A DNA stretch of 64,000 nucleotides from Tetrastigma voinierianum (GCA_016808115.1 JAEQBH010005269.1:95782-159781); one strand, 5' to 3'. Counted from the first letter of the stretch, positions 38,227 to 49,953 are shown. The notes: generated by a model from the sequence alone, not told the origin. Translations and numbers: made by a program.

Positions 38227-38342
38227 GGTACCGGTACCCATTGGATAGAAGCAAAGTGGTACCGGTACCAATCAAAGTGGTACCGGTACCCATTCACTAG
38301 TAAAGGACTGGTACCGGTACCAATCAAAGTGGTACCGGTACC
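38227..38342. repeat. Five GGTACCGGTACC palindromes in the LTR of B
   Basis: Perfect 12-bp palindromes start at 38227, 38258, 38279, 38310 and 38331, so spacing alternates 31, 21, 31, 21 bp (52-bp unit). Eroded relatives occur at 44870-44905 and, inverted, in A at 47030-47105. Confidence 0.95.
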
Positions 38343-38619
38343 GATGCTTCCAGCAGCCCTGATTTTTATACCCTTGCATTGTTAAGCCCAAAATTCATAC
38401 ACCGATAGTATAGGAACCTTAATAAATGACTAATGGGAGTTCAAATAAGAATGAAACTAAGTGAAAATGCACTGCATTCTCGCGCTCGACGAGTTTGATA
38501 TTGGCAAACTTAATGCCCCTATGATAAGATAGTAAGTTCCTGAACACATAAAATTGTAGGACTGCCTAAAACCGGATATTGAATGACACGACACCTCTGT
38601 TATGTGGGCAGATACGTAT

Positions 38620-38735
38620 AGTACTTTGGTACTCTCTGATTAGTGCGACGACACTCTCTGACCGTGCTTCGACACATTTAGTACTTTGGTACTCTCTGAT
38701 TAGTGCGACGACACTCTATGTCAGTGCTTCGACAT
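38620..38735. repeat. 60-bp tandem duplication in the LTR of B
   Basis: Two near-identical units start AGTACTTTGGTACTCTCTGA at 38620 and 38680. The right LTR has the diverged pair at 45200-45310. Confidence 0.9.
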
Positions 38736-39538
38736 TCCCCGCTTATGCTACAAGACTCACTACTGCACTGCATCTTCGTGTACTTATTATGTTGTGTCCT
38801 TACTCATTTTATTACCGTCTAGTAGTCAAACAGCTATAAGGATAAGATCTCTAAAGAACGACACAGTAAAGTAGTGTACATCAAGCTTTGCTCTGAATGT
38901 ACCTCCACGGGTACCTCCAGATAAGTTTAGCTCAGAGTACCTACGGCACTTCAGACAAGTATAAGCCCGTGAGTACCCACTGCACCTCCCGCACAAGTAT
39001 AAAGCCTATAACTCCTATGAGAGATTCAAACAAGGTAAGTCCGTTTATAAGTACAAGTATGTGTATAATTTATTATATGAATTCATGAAAAAATTCGAAA
39101 CTACTACTCAGATATCTCTACTCTATATTTACTATAAATGAGCATTAGCGCATGTGTTTATATAAGTCATATAAGCCCTAATTAAGTGTTAAGCTTAACT
39201 GGTTTTAACTGTAGGTACGTAGGAGGACGTCTGCCATCTTCCGTGATACCTGGGACAACAAACTAGTAGGAGTCCATCACAATAGGTTTTCATACTTCCG
39301 ATTATGTAAATGTAAATGTACGCTTTTTGTATATGTATATGTAAATGGACTCAAGACCGTATGTATTGGATAATCAGAACACTACTACAAGCAGGTTTTA
39401 TTTTATATCTATGTATATGATGTTTTGATTCAATTATAAGACTTGGGCCCAACAATGTCTAAAAAAGCAAGTAAAGAGTCCCAGTATAGTTTCGCGCCCC
39501 CTTCATCCGCCTAGGCGGGGGTTGGGAGTGTGAAAAGT

Positions 39539-39550
39539 TGGTATCAGAGC
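39539..39550 (+). promoter_or_regulatory. Primer-binding site of B (tRNA-iMet)
   Basis: TGGTATCAGAGC, complementary to the 3' end of initiator methionine tRNA, lies four bases after the left LTR. Confidence 0.93.
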
Positions 39551-39650
39551 CTATGTTTAGATGTTTCTGGAAGAGTCTTAGATTAAGGATGTACCTACAT
39601 AGTAATATGTTAGCTTAATGCGAATGTCCTTGTTTTGTGTATTATCTAGA

Positions 39651-40660
39651 ATGGATCCACCTCAGGAAGCTGTAGATGAAACAGCTGAAAGCGTCAATCC
39701 TTTGGATCAATCTGCTTCGGGTCCGTTTGATTCAACGATAAATGAATATGCTTCAACTGAAGCATTGGTAAAAATCTCTCAGGATATGGCAAGGGTCTTA
39801 GATCGACTCACTACCGAGCTCGAGTGATTCAAAGAAGAAAGCATGGAGTGGAAGAATTCCATGGTACAAGTATGGAAGAGTCCAATAAAGAGTTTTGGCT
39901 TGAAAAACTAGAAATGGCTCTAGATGAAGTGAGATGTCCTGTGGACCAAAAGGCCACATGTGCAGTTTCATTACTACAAGGTGCAACTTATGATTGGTGG
40001 AAGCTAGTTTTGAGAAATCCACTGCTTCCAGATTTAGTTACATGGGACTACTTCATCACAGAGTTTAATACGAAGTATGTCACTAATGATTACAAGGAGT
40101 CAAAATGGAAGCAATTTTTTACTCTAAAACAAGAGAAACTGACAGTGGCTGAATATGAGAAAGAATTCAACCGTCTTAGTAAATATGCACCGAAATTCGT
40201 TCTTACGAAAAAATTCAGAAGTAGACAATTTGAGGAGGGCTTACATGAGTCCATCAAAAGGTACCTCATGGCTATTACTTGTTATAGAGTTATCAATTTT
40301 ACTGTTAGTACAAGAAGGCTATAAAAATTGAGAAGTCCGAAATGAAGAGTCAAGAAAGAAAGAAAGTAGAAAAAGTTCTCGGGCAGGGGGTTCCTTCTGA
40401 AAAAAGACCTAGAGAGTCACAAGTTGATTCAATACAGGGTTCAGCTACAAGAGGTAGGAAACAAGGACCTACCATGACACAAGGTTCCGATTGAGGCACC
40501 TCAACCGAATAAGAGGAAAGACCTGTATGCCCGCATTGCTATGGAAATCATTATGGTTTGTGTAGACGAGTAACTGGGGGGTGTTTCCGATGCGGGAGCA
40601 CTGATCATGTGATAGCCAACTGTCCACGAGGATCGGGAAGTTCTAGAAATCCTTAAGGAA
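39651..40660 (+). pseudogene. Gag of B
   Basis: The capsid-like protein packages the element RNA. ATG at 39651 opens MDPPQEAVDE. After a stop at 39825 the Retrotrans_gag domain follows on another frame (FWLEKLEMALDEVRCP, ATYDWWKLV, FITEFNTKYV, KQEKLTVAEYEKEFNRL) to about 40320. The CCHC zinc knuckle CFRCGSTDHVIANC is intact at about 40579-40620. Frameshifts and stops break it up. Confidence 0.88.
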
Positions 40661-40759
40661 GTGGTAGAGGAGGGTCAAATGTACCTCCATAGACTTAGAG
40701 TAGGGGTAGAGGATGAAGTGGTTCACAAGGAAGAGGTAGTTCTTCAAAGACAGTGAATC

Positions 40760-41130
40760 GTCTTGCTACTACAGCCCCAACCCGAGCTTATGCTATGAGA
40801 GCTCATGAAGATCCGGACATACCGGGGGTTATTGCTGGTACTTTCACTCTCTTTGATATTGACTTGTATGCTTTAATTGATTCGGGCTCTACACATTCAT
40901 ATATACATGGGAAATGAGTGATAACCGTCAAGAGAGTTTCGTAGCTTATGACCTGCTTATTACAAGTCCTCTGGGGCATAGTGTTAGAGTCAACCGTGTG
41001 TATAAGAATTGTCCCTATTAGTACATGATAGGGAATTCTCGGTTGATCTAATTGCTTTGCCTTTTCATGAGTTTGATTTGATTTTGGGAATGGATTGGTT
41101 ATCCAAACATCGAGCCATAGTTGGACAGAT
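40760..41130 (+). pseudogene. Aspartic protease of B
   Basis: Cuts the retroelement polyprotein. The active-site triad is in DSGSTHS at 40879-40899, preceded by RAYAMRAHEDPDIPGVIAGT. The later FDLILGMDWL block is at 41066-41100. Shifted frames separate them. Confidence 0.85.
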
Positions 41131-41379
41131 AAGAAAATAGTCCCGCTTAAATGTTCTACCTATCTAAGTAACGGCACAGGTATCCAATTCGACCAATACC
41201 AAAGTTATTTCAGCTATGGAAGCCCGACGTTTCGAGAAAAGGCTAGAAGCATTTTGATTCTTGACTAAAGAGAGCAAGTGAATTTAAAAAGAGTCTCGTG
41301 ATTAGGGAGAGTTCTCGATGTGTTTCGAAGAGTTACTGTGAGTACCACCTGAAAGAAAAGTGGATTCTATTGAAGTAGT

Positions 41380-42560
41380 ACAGGAATGACTTTATTTCGA
41401 GGGCACCCTACGTATGGCTCCAATCGAACTGAAGAGTTGGAAGACTCAACTACAGAGCTATTGGATAAGGGTTTCATCCGACCTAGTGTCTCACCTGGGG
41501 TGCTGGTCATTGTTATGAAGAAAGATGGCACTCTTCGAATGTGCATTGACTACCGACAAATAAACAAAGTGTCAATTAAGAATAAGTATCCGTTGCCAAG
41601 AATAGAGGATTTATTTGATCAGTTGAAAGAAGCAAGCGTCTTTTCAAAGATAGACTTGCGATCGGGATATGATCAACTCCGGGTAAAAGAGCTTGATGTC
41701 CCAAAAAACAGTTTAACCATTACGCCATTATGAGTTTTCTAGTAATGCCATTTAGGTTAACCAATACCCGCTGCATTTATGGACTGATGAATGGTGGTTT
41801 TCAAATCCCTATTTGGATCAATTTGTTGTGGTATTTATTGATGACATCCCGGTATTCTAAACATGCATAGGAACATGAACACCATTTGAGGATAGTATTG
41901 CAAAATTTTTGTTATAGAATTGATGAATATTTGCAGTTATGAAATGTGATTTTGGCTTAAGGAAGTACTATTCCTAGGTCATATTGTATATGCTTGAAGG
42001 TATTAGAGTGGACCCAAGAAACAGCCAACGGATCCCAAAACTCTAAATGTAACCTAATAGAGAAGTTTCGGTTCAGCCGGTTGGTTTACCAGATTCGTAC
42101 AAGGATTCAGCAAAGATCCTCACCATAAAGATTTACTCGAAAAGGGTGAAGTTTGAGGGATGATAAGCCAACCCAAATTTAAAAGGTTAAAAGAAATTCT
42201 GGTTGAAGCACTAGCATTTGATCTCAAATGACCAAGTACGTATTATACTATAAAAATAAGATTGTTTCCAGTGATAGGCTCTGATGCATAATGCTGATGG
42301 GAAAGTGGTGGCTTATGTCACACGCTTGGAAACCGCATGAACAAAACTATCCCACTCAAGATTTTGAGTTAGCAGCTGTAGTGTTCACTTTGAAAAATTG
42401 GATACACTATTTATATGGAGAAAAATGTAGAATTTTTACTGATCATAAGAGTCTGAAATATTTGCTAACTTAGAAGGACTTGAACTTGAGGCAACGTCAG
42501 TGGTTGGAATTGTTTAAAGACTATGATTGTATAATTGATTAACACCTGAAAGAAATGTAG
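41380..42560 (+). pseudogene. Reverse transcriptase and RNase H of B
   Basis: Copies element RNA to DNA. MKKDGTLRMCIDYRQINK and FSKIDLRSGYDQLRV fall in one open stretch (41386-41733). The catalytic FIDD of the YxDD box is at 41834-41845 (VVFIDDIPVF) after a shift. RNase H is recognisable at 42291-42473 (KPHEQNYPTQDFELAAVVF, YLYGEKCRIFTDHKSLKYLL). Several stops make it dead. Confidence 0.9.
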
Positions 42561-42699
42561 TGCGGATGCCTTGAGTAGGAAAATGATTTCTGCTTTGTCT
42601 TTGAAAGATTACACCTGAGATTTGATTACGATGGAGCCTTGTTAGCTCAATTGAGAGTTATACCGAATTTGAAGCAAAATGATAGTAAATGCTCAGAAA

Positions 42700-44058
42700 A
42701 ATGATGCCAAGTTATAAGAGATAGTGCAGTTAGTCAGTACTAGAGACAAGATTGATTATGCCATAGATGAAAGTGGAGGTTTGTTGTACAATAGCATATT
42801 ATGTGTACCGAATGTGATGGATTTGAGAAAAAAGATATTATATGAAAGCCACAATATTGTTTTCACCATGCACCCTAGAGGTTATAAGATGTACCGTGAT
42901 TATGAAACAAGATTACCGGTGGCGTAGGGATGAAAAAGGACATTTCGAGCACGCAGTTCGCGTCTAACGGTCAAGAAGTAAAGGTCAACACTAAGTACCA
43001 TCCGGTTTATTGAATCCCCTTCCAATTTCCACGGAAGCGGATAACATTACTATGGATCGATCCGGGTTTTCCCCTCACCCAAAGAAAACATATGCGCTGG
43101 GTAATTGTGATGCATTGACCAAGTCAGCTCACTCACCAGTAACACCACTGACAATTCTAAGATCGTCAATGGAACTTTATGTGAGGAATTGTCAGATTGC
43201 TCGGGATGCCCCGATTGATAGTGTCCTAATCGATCTACATGGTTTACGTTAAGGTTCTAGAAGGAATCACAATGTCGTTGGTACGAGATTGAATTTCTTA
43301 GTATCGCTTCCATCCACAAACAGAGATGACAATCCAAAGATAATCAGTGTTGGAAGATATGCTTGAGGATGTGTATTAGATTTTTTGGGAAGTTAGGATG
43401 GGTATATTCCACTCATGGAACTTTCCTATAACAACAGTTATCAGTCCAGTATTAGTATGACCCCGTATGAAGCTTTGCATAGAAGAAGATGTATAACTCA
43501 TGCGATGAGCTGGACGAAAGGCGACATATCCTGATGAAGAAAAGAAACGAAAGAAAAAGTTCAGATTATTCAGCAAAGGTTAAAAGCTGCTAGTGATAGA
43601 CAAAAGTCTTATGCTAATTTGAAGAGAAAGGATATAGAGTTTGAAGTCGGAGACAAAGTGTTTTAAAAGTATCTCCGTGGAAAAAGATACTCCGCTTTGG
43701 AAGAAAAGGAAAACTGAGTCCAAGATTCATTGGCCCTTATGAGATTTTACAAAGAGTTAGACCAGTAGCGTATCGTTTGGCACTCCCTCTGGAGTTAGCC
43801 AAATTACATGATGTATTCCATGTGTCTATGCTAAGGAAGTACCGTTCGGACCCGTCACATGTAGTCTCTTCGGAGACAATTGAGTTGAGATTGGATATGA
43901 CATATGAAGAAGAGCCAGTGGAGATTTTGGCTCGTGAAGTGAAAGAACTGCGAAACAGAAAATTCAAGAATAAAGTGTTGTGGAGAACCACAAGATCAAG
44001 AAGCAACTTGAAAAGTGAAGAACGATGCGGCAAAGAAGATTTCGTAATCGTTAACTAA
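42700..44058 (+). pseudogene. Integrase and chromodomain of B
   Basis: Inserts the DNA copy. A zinc-binding N-terminal part (HNIVFTMHPRGYKMYRDY) is at 42850-42905. The core is in fragments near 43050-43500 (YIPLMELSYNNS-like, then MTPYEALHRRR at 43459). The C-terminal region has PLELAKLHDVFHVSMLRKY at 43783-43840, followed by the chromodomain start EEEPVEILAREVKELRNRK at 43909-43965. The chromodomain marks it as a chromovirus, which targets marked chromatin. Confidence 0.9.
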
Positions 44059-44094
44059 GGTAAATTTTGAAAACAAATTTCTTGGCTGGGAGAG

Positions 44095-46103
44095 TCAGAC
44101 GCTCAAAAATACCCTAGAATTTTTATAATAATTTTATTATATATTTAGGTATAAATCAAGCCAAATGAGGATTTTTCAGGAATTGATAAATGATTAAATA
44201 AAAATGTTAAATGTTATATGATTGAATGATATATGCTAAGTGATTAAATGATCGAACCCGGAAATTAACCCAAGTGAAAAATGGCAAATTTGGAATTTGT
44301 GAAATAAGGACCTAAGGGTCAAATGAAATGAGCTAAACATAAAGTGATTTAAATGTTAAGTGGTATGTTAAATGGGAGTGATAGGAGACTTAAATGCCAC
44401 AAATGAGAAATAAGACTAAGTGTGGAAGGCCAAACATGGCCTTACACTTAAATGGGGTTTAAAGACCAAATTTTGGTCTATCATTTTTTAGCAAATCCCA
44501 TTTTTGGGAGAGAAAAAGAGAAGAAAAGAGGAGAAGAGCTTGTGGGGCTTGAAGAAAATCAAGTTTTGTTTGGTTTCTTCCCATTTTCTTGTCTTTGTGA
44601 TCAAGCAACTTAGAAGTGAAGATTTGAAGAGGCTAAGATAAGAAAACAAACCTAACTTTCCCTTTTTGTGATTTTGATTTGGGAAAAGCCCTAACTTAAA
44701 AAGAGGTTTTATTGATTCTAACCCACTGAGCTGTTCGTAGGGGTTCCATGGTAGATTATGAGATATATATGCTCGGGATAAAGTTATTTGAGTTTTGCGG
44801 GTGAGAAATGGTAAAATCTACCATTTTGTGCGTAACCGGCACATTGGCATCGATATCAGCAGGGTAGTGGTACCATTGATAGGCAAAGTGGTATCGGTAT
44901 CGTACCCATTCACTGAAGAAGGATCACCAAGATCGATCAGTGTATCGCCTTATGTCAAAGAGCTCCCATTTACACTGGCATTGTTAAGCCCCAAATTCAT
45001 ACACCGATAGTATAGGAACCCTAATAAATACCAACGGGGTTCAAATATGAATGGTTCGTGGCGAAAGCACTGCACTGCCTCCGCGAGTTTGATGTCGGCA
45101 AACTTAGCTGTCCCTAGTGATAAAATAGTAAGTTCTAACGCATAAATTGTAGATCATTCCAAGACCGTATATTGAATGACACAGCACCTTCAAGTATGTA
45201 AGGTGACACGATAGTATTTCAAGACCCCCGCAAGACGACACTCTCCACTATGCTTCTCGCACATTTCATACTAAAGATTTCTAATTAGTGCAACGACACT
45301 CTCTGGTCGCTGCTTTGGCACTCCCGCCAGGCTACCAAGACTCAAGATCGCACTGCACTTCTGGGTACTTATTGTGCTGTGTCCTACTCATTTCTTATTA
45401 CCGGTCTAGGTAGTCAAACAGTTATATGATAAGATCTAATAATCACAGAGTAAAAGTAGTGTACATCGCTCTACTCGAATGTACCCACGTACCTTGTACA
45501 AGTATAAGCTTTGTAGTACCTACGGTACCTCTCCACATGTAAGTATAAGCTCCATAGTACCTACAGTACTCCGTGACAAGTATAAGCTCAGAATTCCTAC
45601 GGAGATCCGAACAAAGTATAAGTCTCGCAAGTGCAAGGTATGTGTATACTCATTATATAAATTCATAAAATAGACTGCAATGTATAGATTCGTTATTGTT
45701 ATATGCTTACCGTAAATGAGTATTAGTGCATGTGTATAATGAGATAAGTCATATGTTTCCACGCGTTGCTTGTACGAGTTTTAATCCATGTAGGTAAAGA
45801 GGAGGACGTCCGCGATCTTCCGCATACCGCTGGGCCAACAAACTAGTAGATCCATCATAATAGGTTTCCTACAAGCCTCGATTATGTAAATGTAGATATA
45901 CGCTTTTGTATATGTATGTAAATGGGACTCAGATTGTATATTGACATCAGTTCATACTACGGAATATTTCATTTTGTATCTATGTATATGATATTTTGAT
46001 TCAGTTATAAGACTTGGACCCACCAATGTCTTAAAAAGCAAGTAAAGAGTTTCAGTATAGTTTCGCGCCCCTTTCATCCGCCTAGGCGGGGTTGGGTGTG
46101 ACA
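44095..46103 (+). repeat. Right LTR of B
   Basis: 2.0 kb; starts after the purine tract and ends GTGTGACA before TGGTC. It is clearly homologous to the left LTR but more eroded, including the GGTACC cluster. Confidence 0.88.
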
Positions 46104-47947
46104 TGGTCAATGCATAAACAATACATATGCTTATACATTTGTACATGCTTTCATTTACAAACATGCATTTTCAATGCAACAATTCCTTCACAATTCAATT
46201 CATGAGATTTAAGCATACACTCATAAAGATGTATTTGGTTTACAATCTCATTTTCACTCATCAAAGCTCATATGTCACCTGACTATTCACTGAGCCACGA
46301 CTATTCGCCACATTAATCCCGCCTGCGGTATTTCAGCTCCAAGACATGCTTACCTATTTAGCAATTTCGGTTCACCATCATGACGGATGTCGATTGGTGC
46401 ATCCCTCCATGAGGGTCATTTAATAAATGTCATACATCATCATGACGGATGTCGATTGGTGCATCCCGCCAAGTGGGACATTTAGCAATATAATTCTTCC
46501 ATCATGGCGGATGCCGATTAGTACATCCCGCCAAGTGGGTCATTAATAATTCACTTCGATTCGTTATGTCCCAATATGACAATATCATTTTCAATTCAAA
46601 TAAATGCAATACAAGCAAATATTTGACACCATCCTACTTATTTCAAAACATTATGCGTTTTCAGATTTACCTTTCAATTAACGTATGCATATTCCATACA
46701 ATCATTTCACATTTACATAGTAACTATCAATACACTTGAAGTAAGGATAGAGGTTCAGTGAACAAACCAAATTATCGATCCTCGTCTCTCTTTCGACACC
46801 GCCTAGGTCGTGCTTGTCGCCTTCACCCGCATCAGTCAAATACAAATTCTCCACCTAGTGGTTAAACAAATAATCATGCCTAAACGAATATTTCAAGGTG
46901 AACGGTACGTTTTCTCTCTCGTATACTCTTATATGAACCCCCATTAAACCTTTATTAGGGTCCTTAAACAATCGGTGTACGAATACGAGACTTAACAATG
47001 CAAGGGGTACAAAACAGGGTTGCTGGAAGCTCCGGTACCGAGACCACTTTGATCGATATCGGTACCAGTCCTTCACTGGTGAATGGGTACCGGTACTGGT
47101 ACCACTTTGATCGATGCTGATACCACTTTGCCTCTCGTCCTAATGGGTAACACCAGACTCACTTTCTGCGACTAGTACCAATGCAGTAGGTTCTCACTTT
47201 AAATTGCAGATATCGCCATTTCTCACCCACAAAAAACTTAAATAACTTAATCCAAACTCATGTATTCATAATCCACCACGGAATCCTACCTAAACCACTC
47301 CAATAATGGGTTAGAATCAATAAAAACCTCTTTTTCCTGGGTTAGGTTTTTCCCCAAATCGTAATCTAAAAAAGACGGTTGGGTTTGTGTTCATACTCTC
47401 AAATCACTTGGAACTCTTTGGCTCCTAGCTTCCTTCTTCCACCTTGATCACTTGAATCCAGATGAAGATCTCCCACAAAACCCTTGGTTTTCTCAAACCT
47501 AGCCTTCTTCTCACTCTCTCTCAAATGCTACTTCCCAAATGCACAAATAAAGCTCTTCTAAGACCACATTTGGTCTTATTTCTCATTTTAAGTGTAAGGT
47601 CATGTCTGACTTTACACACAAATTCCATTTTCATTTTTCTCCTTTTTGGTATTCATTTCCACTTTCATTTATCATTTATTCACTTTAAAGATTAAGCTTA
47701 TTCTATTCTTGGACTCCTAGGTCCTCATTTTACCAATTCCAAATTTCCCCTTTTTACATTTGGGTTTATTTCCGGGTTCAATCAATTTCTCATTTTTAGC
47801 ATATAACATTTAATCATATGCTCACATATTCATTTCACATTTCACAATTTATCAGTTTTCCCGAAAAACCTAAGTTTGGCTCAATTCATACCCGGAATTT
47901 ATAATAAAATTATTATAAAAATTCTAGGGTATTTTTGGGGTGTTACA
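46104..47947 (-). repeat. LTR of element A, second part
   Basis: Continues the LTR of A after B. Its last 250 bases, reversed, match the first 250 of the LTR of B (CCAAAAATACCCT, TTTATAATAATTT), so A and B are related families in opposite orientation. Confidence 0.8.
46377..46562. repeat. 62-bp tandem repeat, three units
   Basis: Units start ATCATGACGG at 46377, 46439 and (as ATCATGGCGG) 46501, exactly 62 bp apart, each with a CATCCCGCCAAGTGGG-like core. Confidence 0.93.
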
Positions 47948-48865
47948 GTTAGGAAGGCCGTTCTTAGCAACAGGATAGATGTGAAGAAAGGAGAACTGAC
48001 TCTCAGGGTTGGAAATGAGGCAGTGCACTTCAATCTCAATCACAGTTTGAAACAACCAAAACTTATTAATGATGAGTGTGAGATTGTAGAAACAAAAATT
48101 CCCATCAGTTCTGAACTGATAAATGATTGTAATTTTCAGAGTTTAATGAATGAGAATGAGATGAATTTCCAGTATCTTGAGCATCTTGAAGTTGAATTTC
48201 TGAACACCAATTTTAAATTAAAAGAGGTAGTATTCAGTGTTGAAGAGATTGAAACAGAAAAATCCAGCAGTTATGAAGATAAAGATATTGAAGTAAACAC
48301 AAGCTCAAAGGGTTTGATTCTAAAAGAATTGCCTGAACATTTGAAGTATGCCTTTTTGCAAACAGAAACAGCAAAGCCAATCATCATTTTAACTGGATTG
48401 ATAGAGCTTAAAGAACAAAAACTGCTGGAGATTCTCAGAAAATATAAGAAAGCAATAGCTTGGTCTATAGATGATCTGAAAGGAATTAGTCCTTCTATTT
48501 GTATGCACAAGATCCTTTTAGAGGAGGATGCTAAAACATCTATAGAACATCAAAGAAGGCTGAATCCAGTAATGAAAGAAGTAGTCAGAAAAGAAGTACT
48601 GAAATGGTTGAATGCAAGCTTCATATATGCAATCTCAAATGTTCTCAAAGGAGTCTACCATGTGGTTCCAAGAAGGGTGGATTCATTGTAATCAGAAATG
48701 AGAAGAATGAATTGATTCCTATAAGAACTGCGACAGATAAGCGTATAGACATGTAAAAACTAAACACTACTACCGTAGCGACCATTACCCTCTACCTTCA
48801 CACCAAATGCCGATGCTAGCAAGGCAATTTCCTTTATCGCTATTGATGGATATTCTTGTTATATC
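47948..48865 (+). pseudogene. Athila-like reverse transcriptase region, continued after A
   Basis: Opens with the end of protease (GRPFL equivalent, LAT) and runs in one open frame to 48691: KGELTLRVGNEAVHFNLN, the linker INDCNFQSLMNENEMNFQYL, then LLEILRKYKKAIAWSIDDLK, GISPSICMHKILLEE, EHQRRLNPVMKEVVRKEVL and WLNASFIYAIS, the start of reverse transcriptase. After 48691 it shifts frame and can be followed weakly to a DGYSCY-like block at 48845-48862, where the palindrome array begins. The catalytic YxDD region is absent. It is the longest open frame in the window but is not a host gene. Confidence 0.88.
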
Positions 48866-49953
48866 GCGACATGGTTCTTATCTTTTTCGCCTAGCTCTTG
48901 TCGTGGCTTGCAGTTTCTTGTCACGACATTTTTTTATGCTATTTTCTTGGATTCTGTAGTGACATAATTTTACTTTGTCGCGACATAGTTCTGTTGATGT
49001 TGTTTGTTTTATGTCGCGACATGGTTGTTTTTTATCGCGACAGAGTTTCTCTCAATAGCATGGATTTGTTGTTGCAACAAAATTTTTCTTTGTCACGACA
49101 GAGTTATGTTGCCTTATATTGCTGAGACTAAACTCTGTGTCACGATAGACTCTTTCCATGTCGCAACATAGTCTTCTTTAATCCTTGTCACTGACTGAAC
49201 TTTTTGTTGCAACATTTAATCCCTTGTCGCGACAAACTTGCCTTGGCTCATCTCACTTATCTTCCATTTTCTGTCGCAACATAAAACTTCTCTGTCGTGA
49301 CAAAGATCTCTGACTTAGCAGCTTTTATTGTCGAAACATAATTTTCCTTTATCGCAAATAAAGAGTTCACCTTCAGCCATTATTATGTCACAACATCCGT
49401 TTCTGTGTCGTAACAATCTTCTTGTCGTGACAAAGTCTGTGTATCTTTCATTGTTGACTCTGAATGTTGTGTCGCGACATAGTTTTCTTCTGTCGCGACA
49501 TAAAATCTACCTTGGTCTCGTCCTTAGTTGGAAATGTTTGTCGCAATATAGAAAACTTTATCGCAGGCACATTGTCTCATTGTTTTACCATTTTCTTGTC
49601 ACGATAGAGTTGTCTTGTGTCGCGATAGAGTTCATCTGATGTCTTCATTCCTTATGTCACGACAAAATTGTAAGATGTTACGACAAGGTTCAAATGCCAT
49701 TTGTTTAATCAATGTCGCGATAGAGTAAGGAATGTCGTGACATTCTTCTTCATGAGCTTCTCCAGCTATGTCGTGACATAAAAATCCATTGTCGCGACAT
49801 AAATTAGTTAATCTATCTCAAATTGTGTCGCAATAGTCTTCATTTATCGCTTGTTTAGCTTGACTTTTGTTGTGACAAATAGCTGTTGCTTTCAACATTC
49901 TTTTGCTGGTTCTGTTGGGATTCTGTCGCGACATTCTGAAACTATGTCAAGAC
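48861..49953. repeat. Array of about 35 TGTCGCGACA-like palindromes
   Basis: Perfect or near-perfect copies of the 10-bp palindrome TGTCGCGACA recur through 1.1 kb. Many form pairs with starts 20-21 bp apart (49138/49159, 49205/49225, 49272/49293, 49470/49491, 49597/49618, 49655/49676, 49713/49733, 49769/49790), and pairs repeat every 55-70 bp. The DNA between copies is not conserved. No open frame of interest. Confidence 0.9.

Larger units (their letters stand above)
35403..39534 (+). repeat. Left LTR of B, split by solo LTR C
   Basis: Matches the right LTR at 44095-46103 on both sides of the 36050-38102 insertion (2.08 kb without it). It ends just before the primer site. Confidence 0.88.
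35403..46103 (+). mobile_element. Gypsy element B: chromovirus (Tekay/Del-like), complete, decayed
   Basis: LTRs start TGTAATGCCCC (35403; degraded at 44095) and end GTGTGACA (46103; degraded at 39534). The target duplication TGGTC is exact at 35398-35402 and 46104-46108. The primer site TGGTATCAGAGC is at 39539-39550 and the purine tract GCTGGGAGAG ends at 44094. Inside, gag, protease, reverse transcriptase, RNase H, integrase and chromodomain follow in Ty3/gypsy order, all with stops. Solo LTR C lies in the left LTR. Confidence 0.93.
33604..47947 (-). mobile_element. Gypsy element A: near-solo LTR inserted in the Athila-like element
   Basis: The perfect target duplication GTTAG flanks it (33599-33603 and 47948-47952), and the Athila pol frame is continuous across the join. 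On plus it begins TGTAGCATCCC, and after about 55 bp meets GCTCTGATACCA (33660-33671), the reverse of the tRNA-iMet primer site TGGTATCAGAGC. A second LTR head, TGTAGCGCCC, starts at 33678. The LTR then runs 33678-35402 and resumes 46104-47947, ending GGGGTGTTACA. So the internal region and most of one LTR are deleted. The element is antisense to B although their LTR ends are related. Confidence 0.85.

Noticed and set aside
39535..44094. Endogenous pararetrovirus
   Set aside because: Flanking LTRs, a target duplication, tRNA-iMet primer site, integrase and chromodomain identify a Ty3/gypsy retrotransposon; there is no movement or coat protein.
47876..48691. 271-residue open frame as a host gene
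   Set aside because: Its residues are the Athila-like gypsy linker and start of reverse transcriptase, and its first codons lie in the LTR of element A, so the frame is a chance fusion across an insertion border.
48861..49953. CRISPR-like array
   Set aside because: The repeated unit is a 10-bp palindrome with variable spacing in plant DNA, with no fixed direct repeat and no cas genes.
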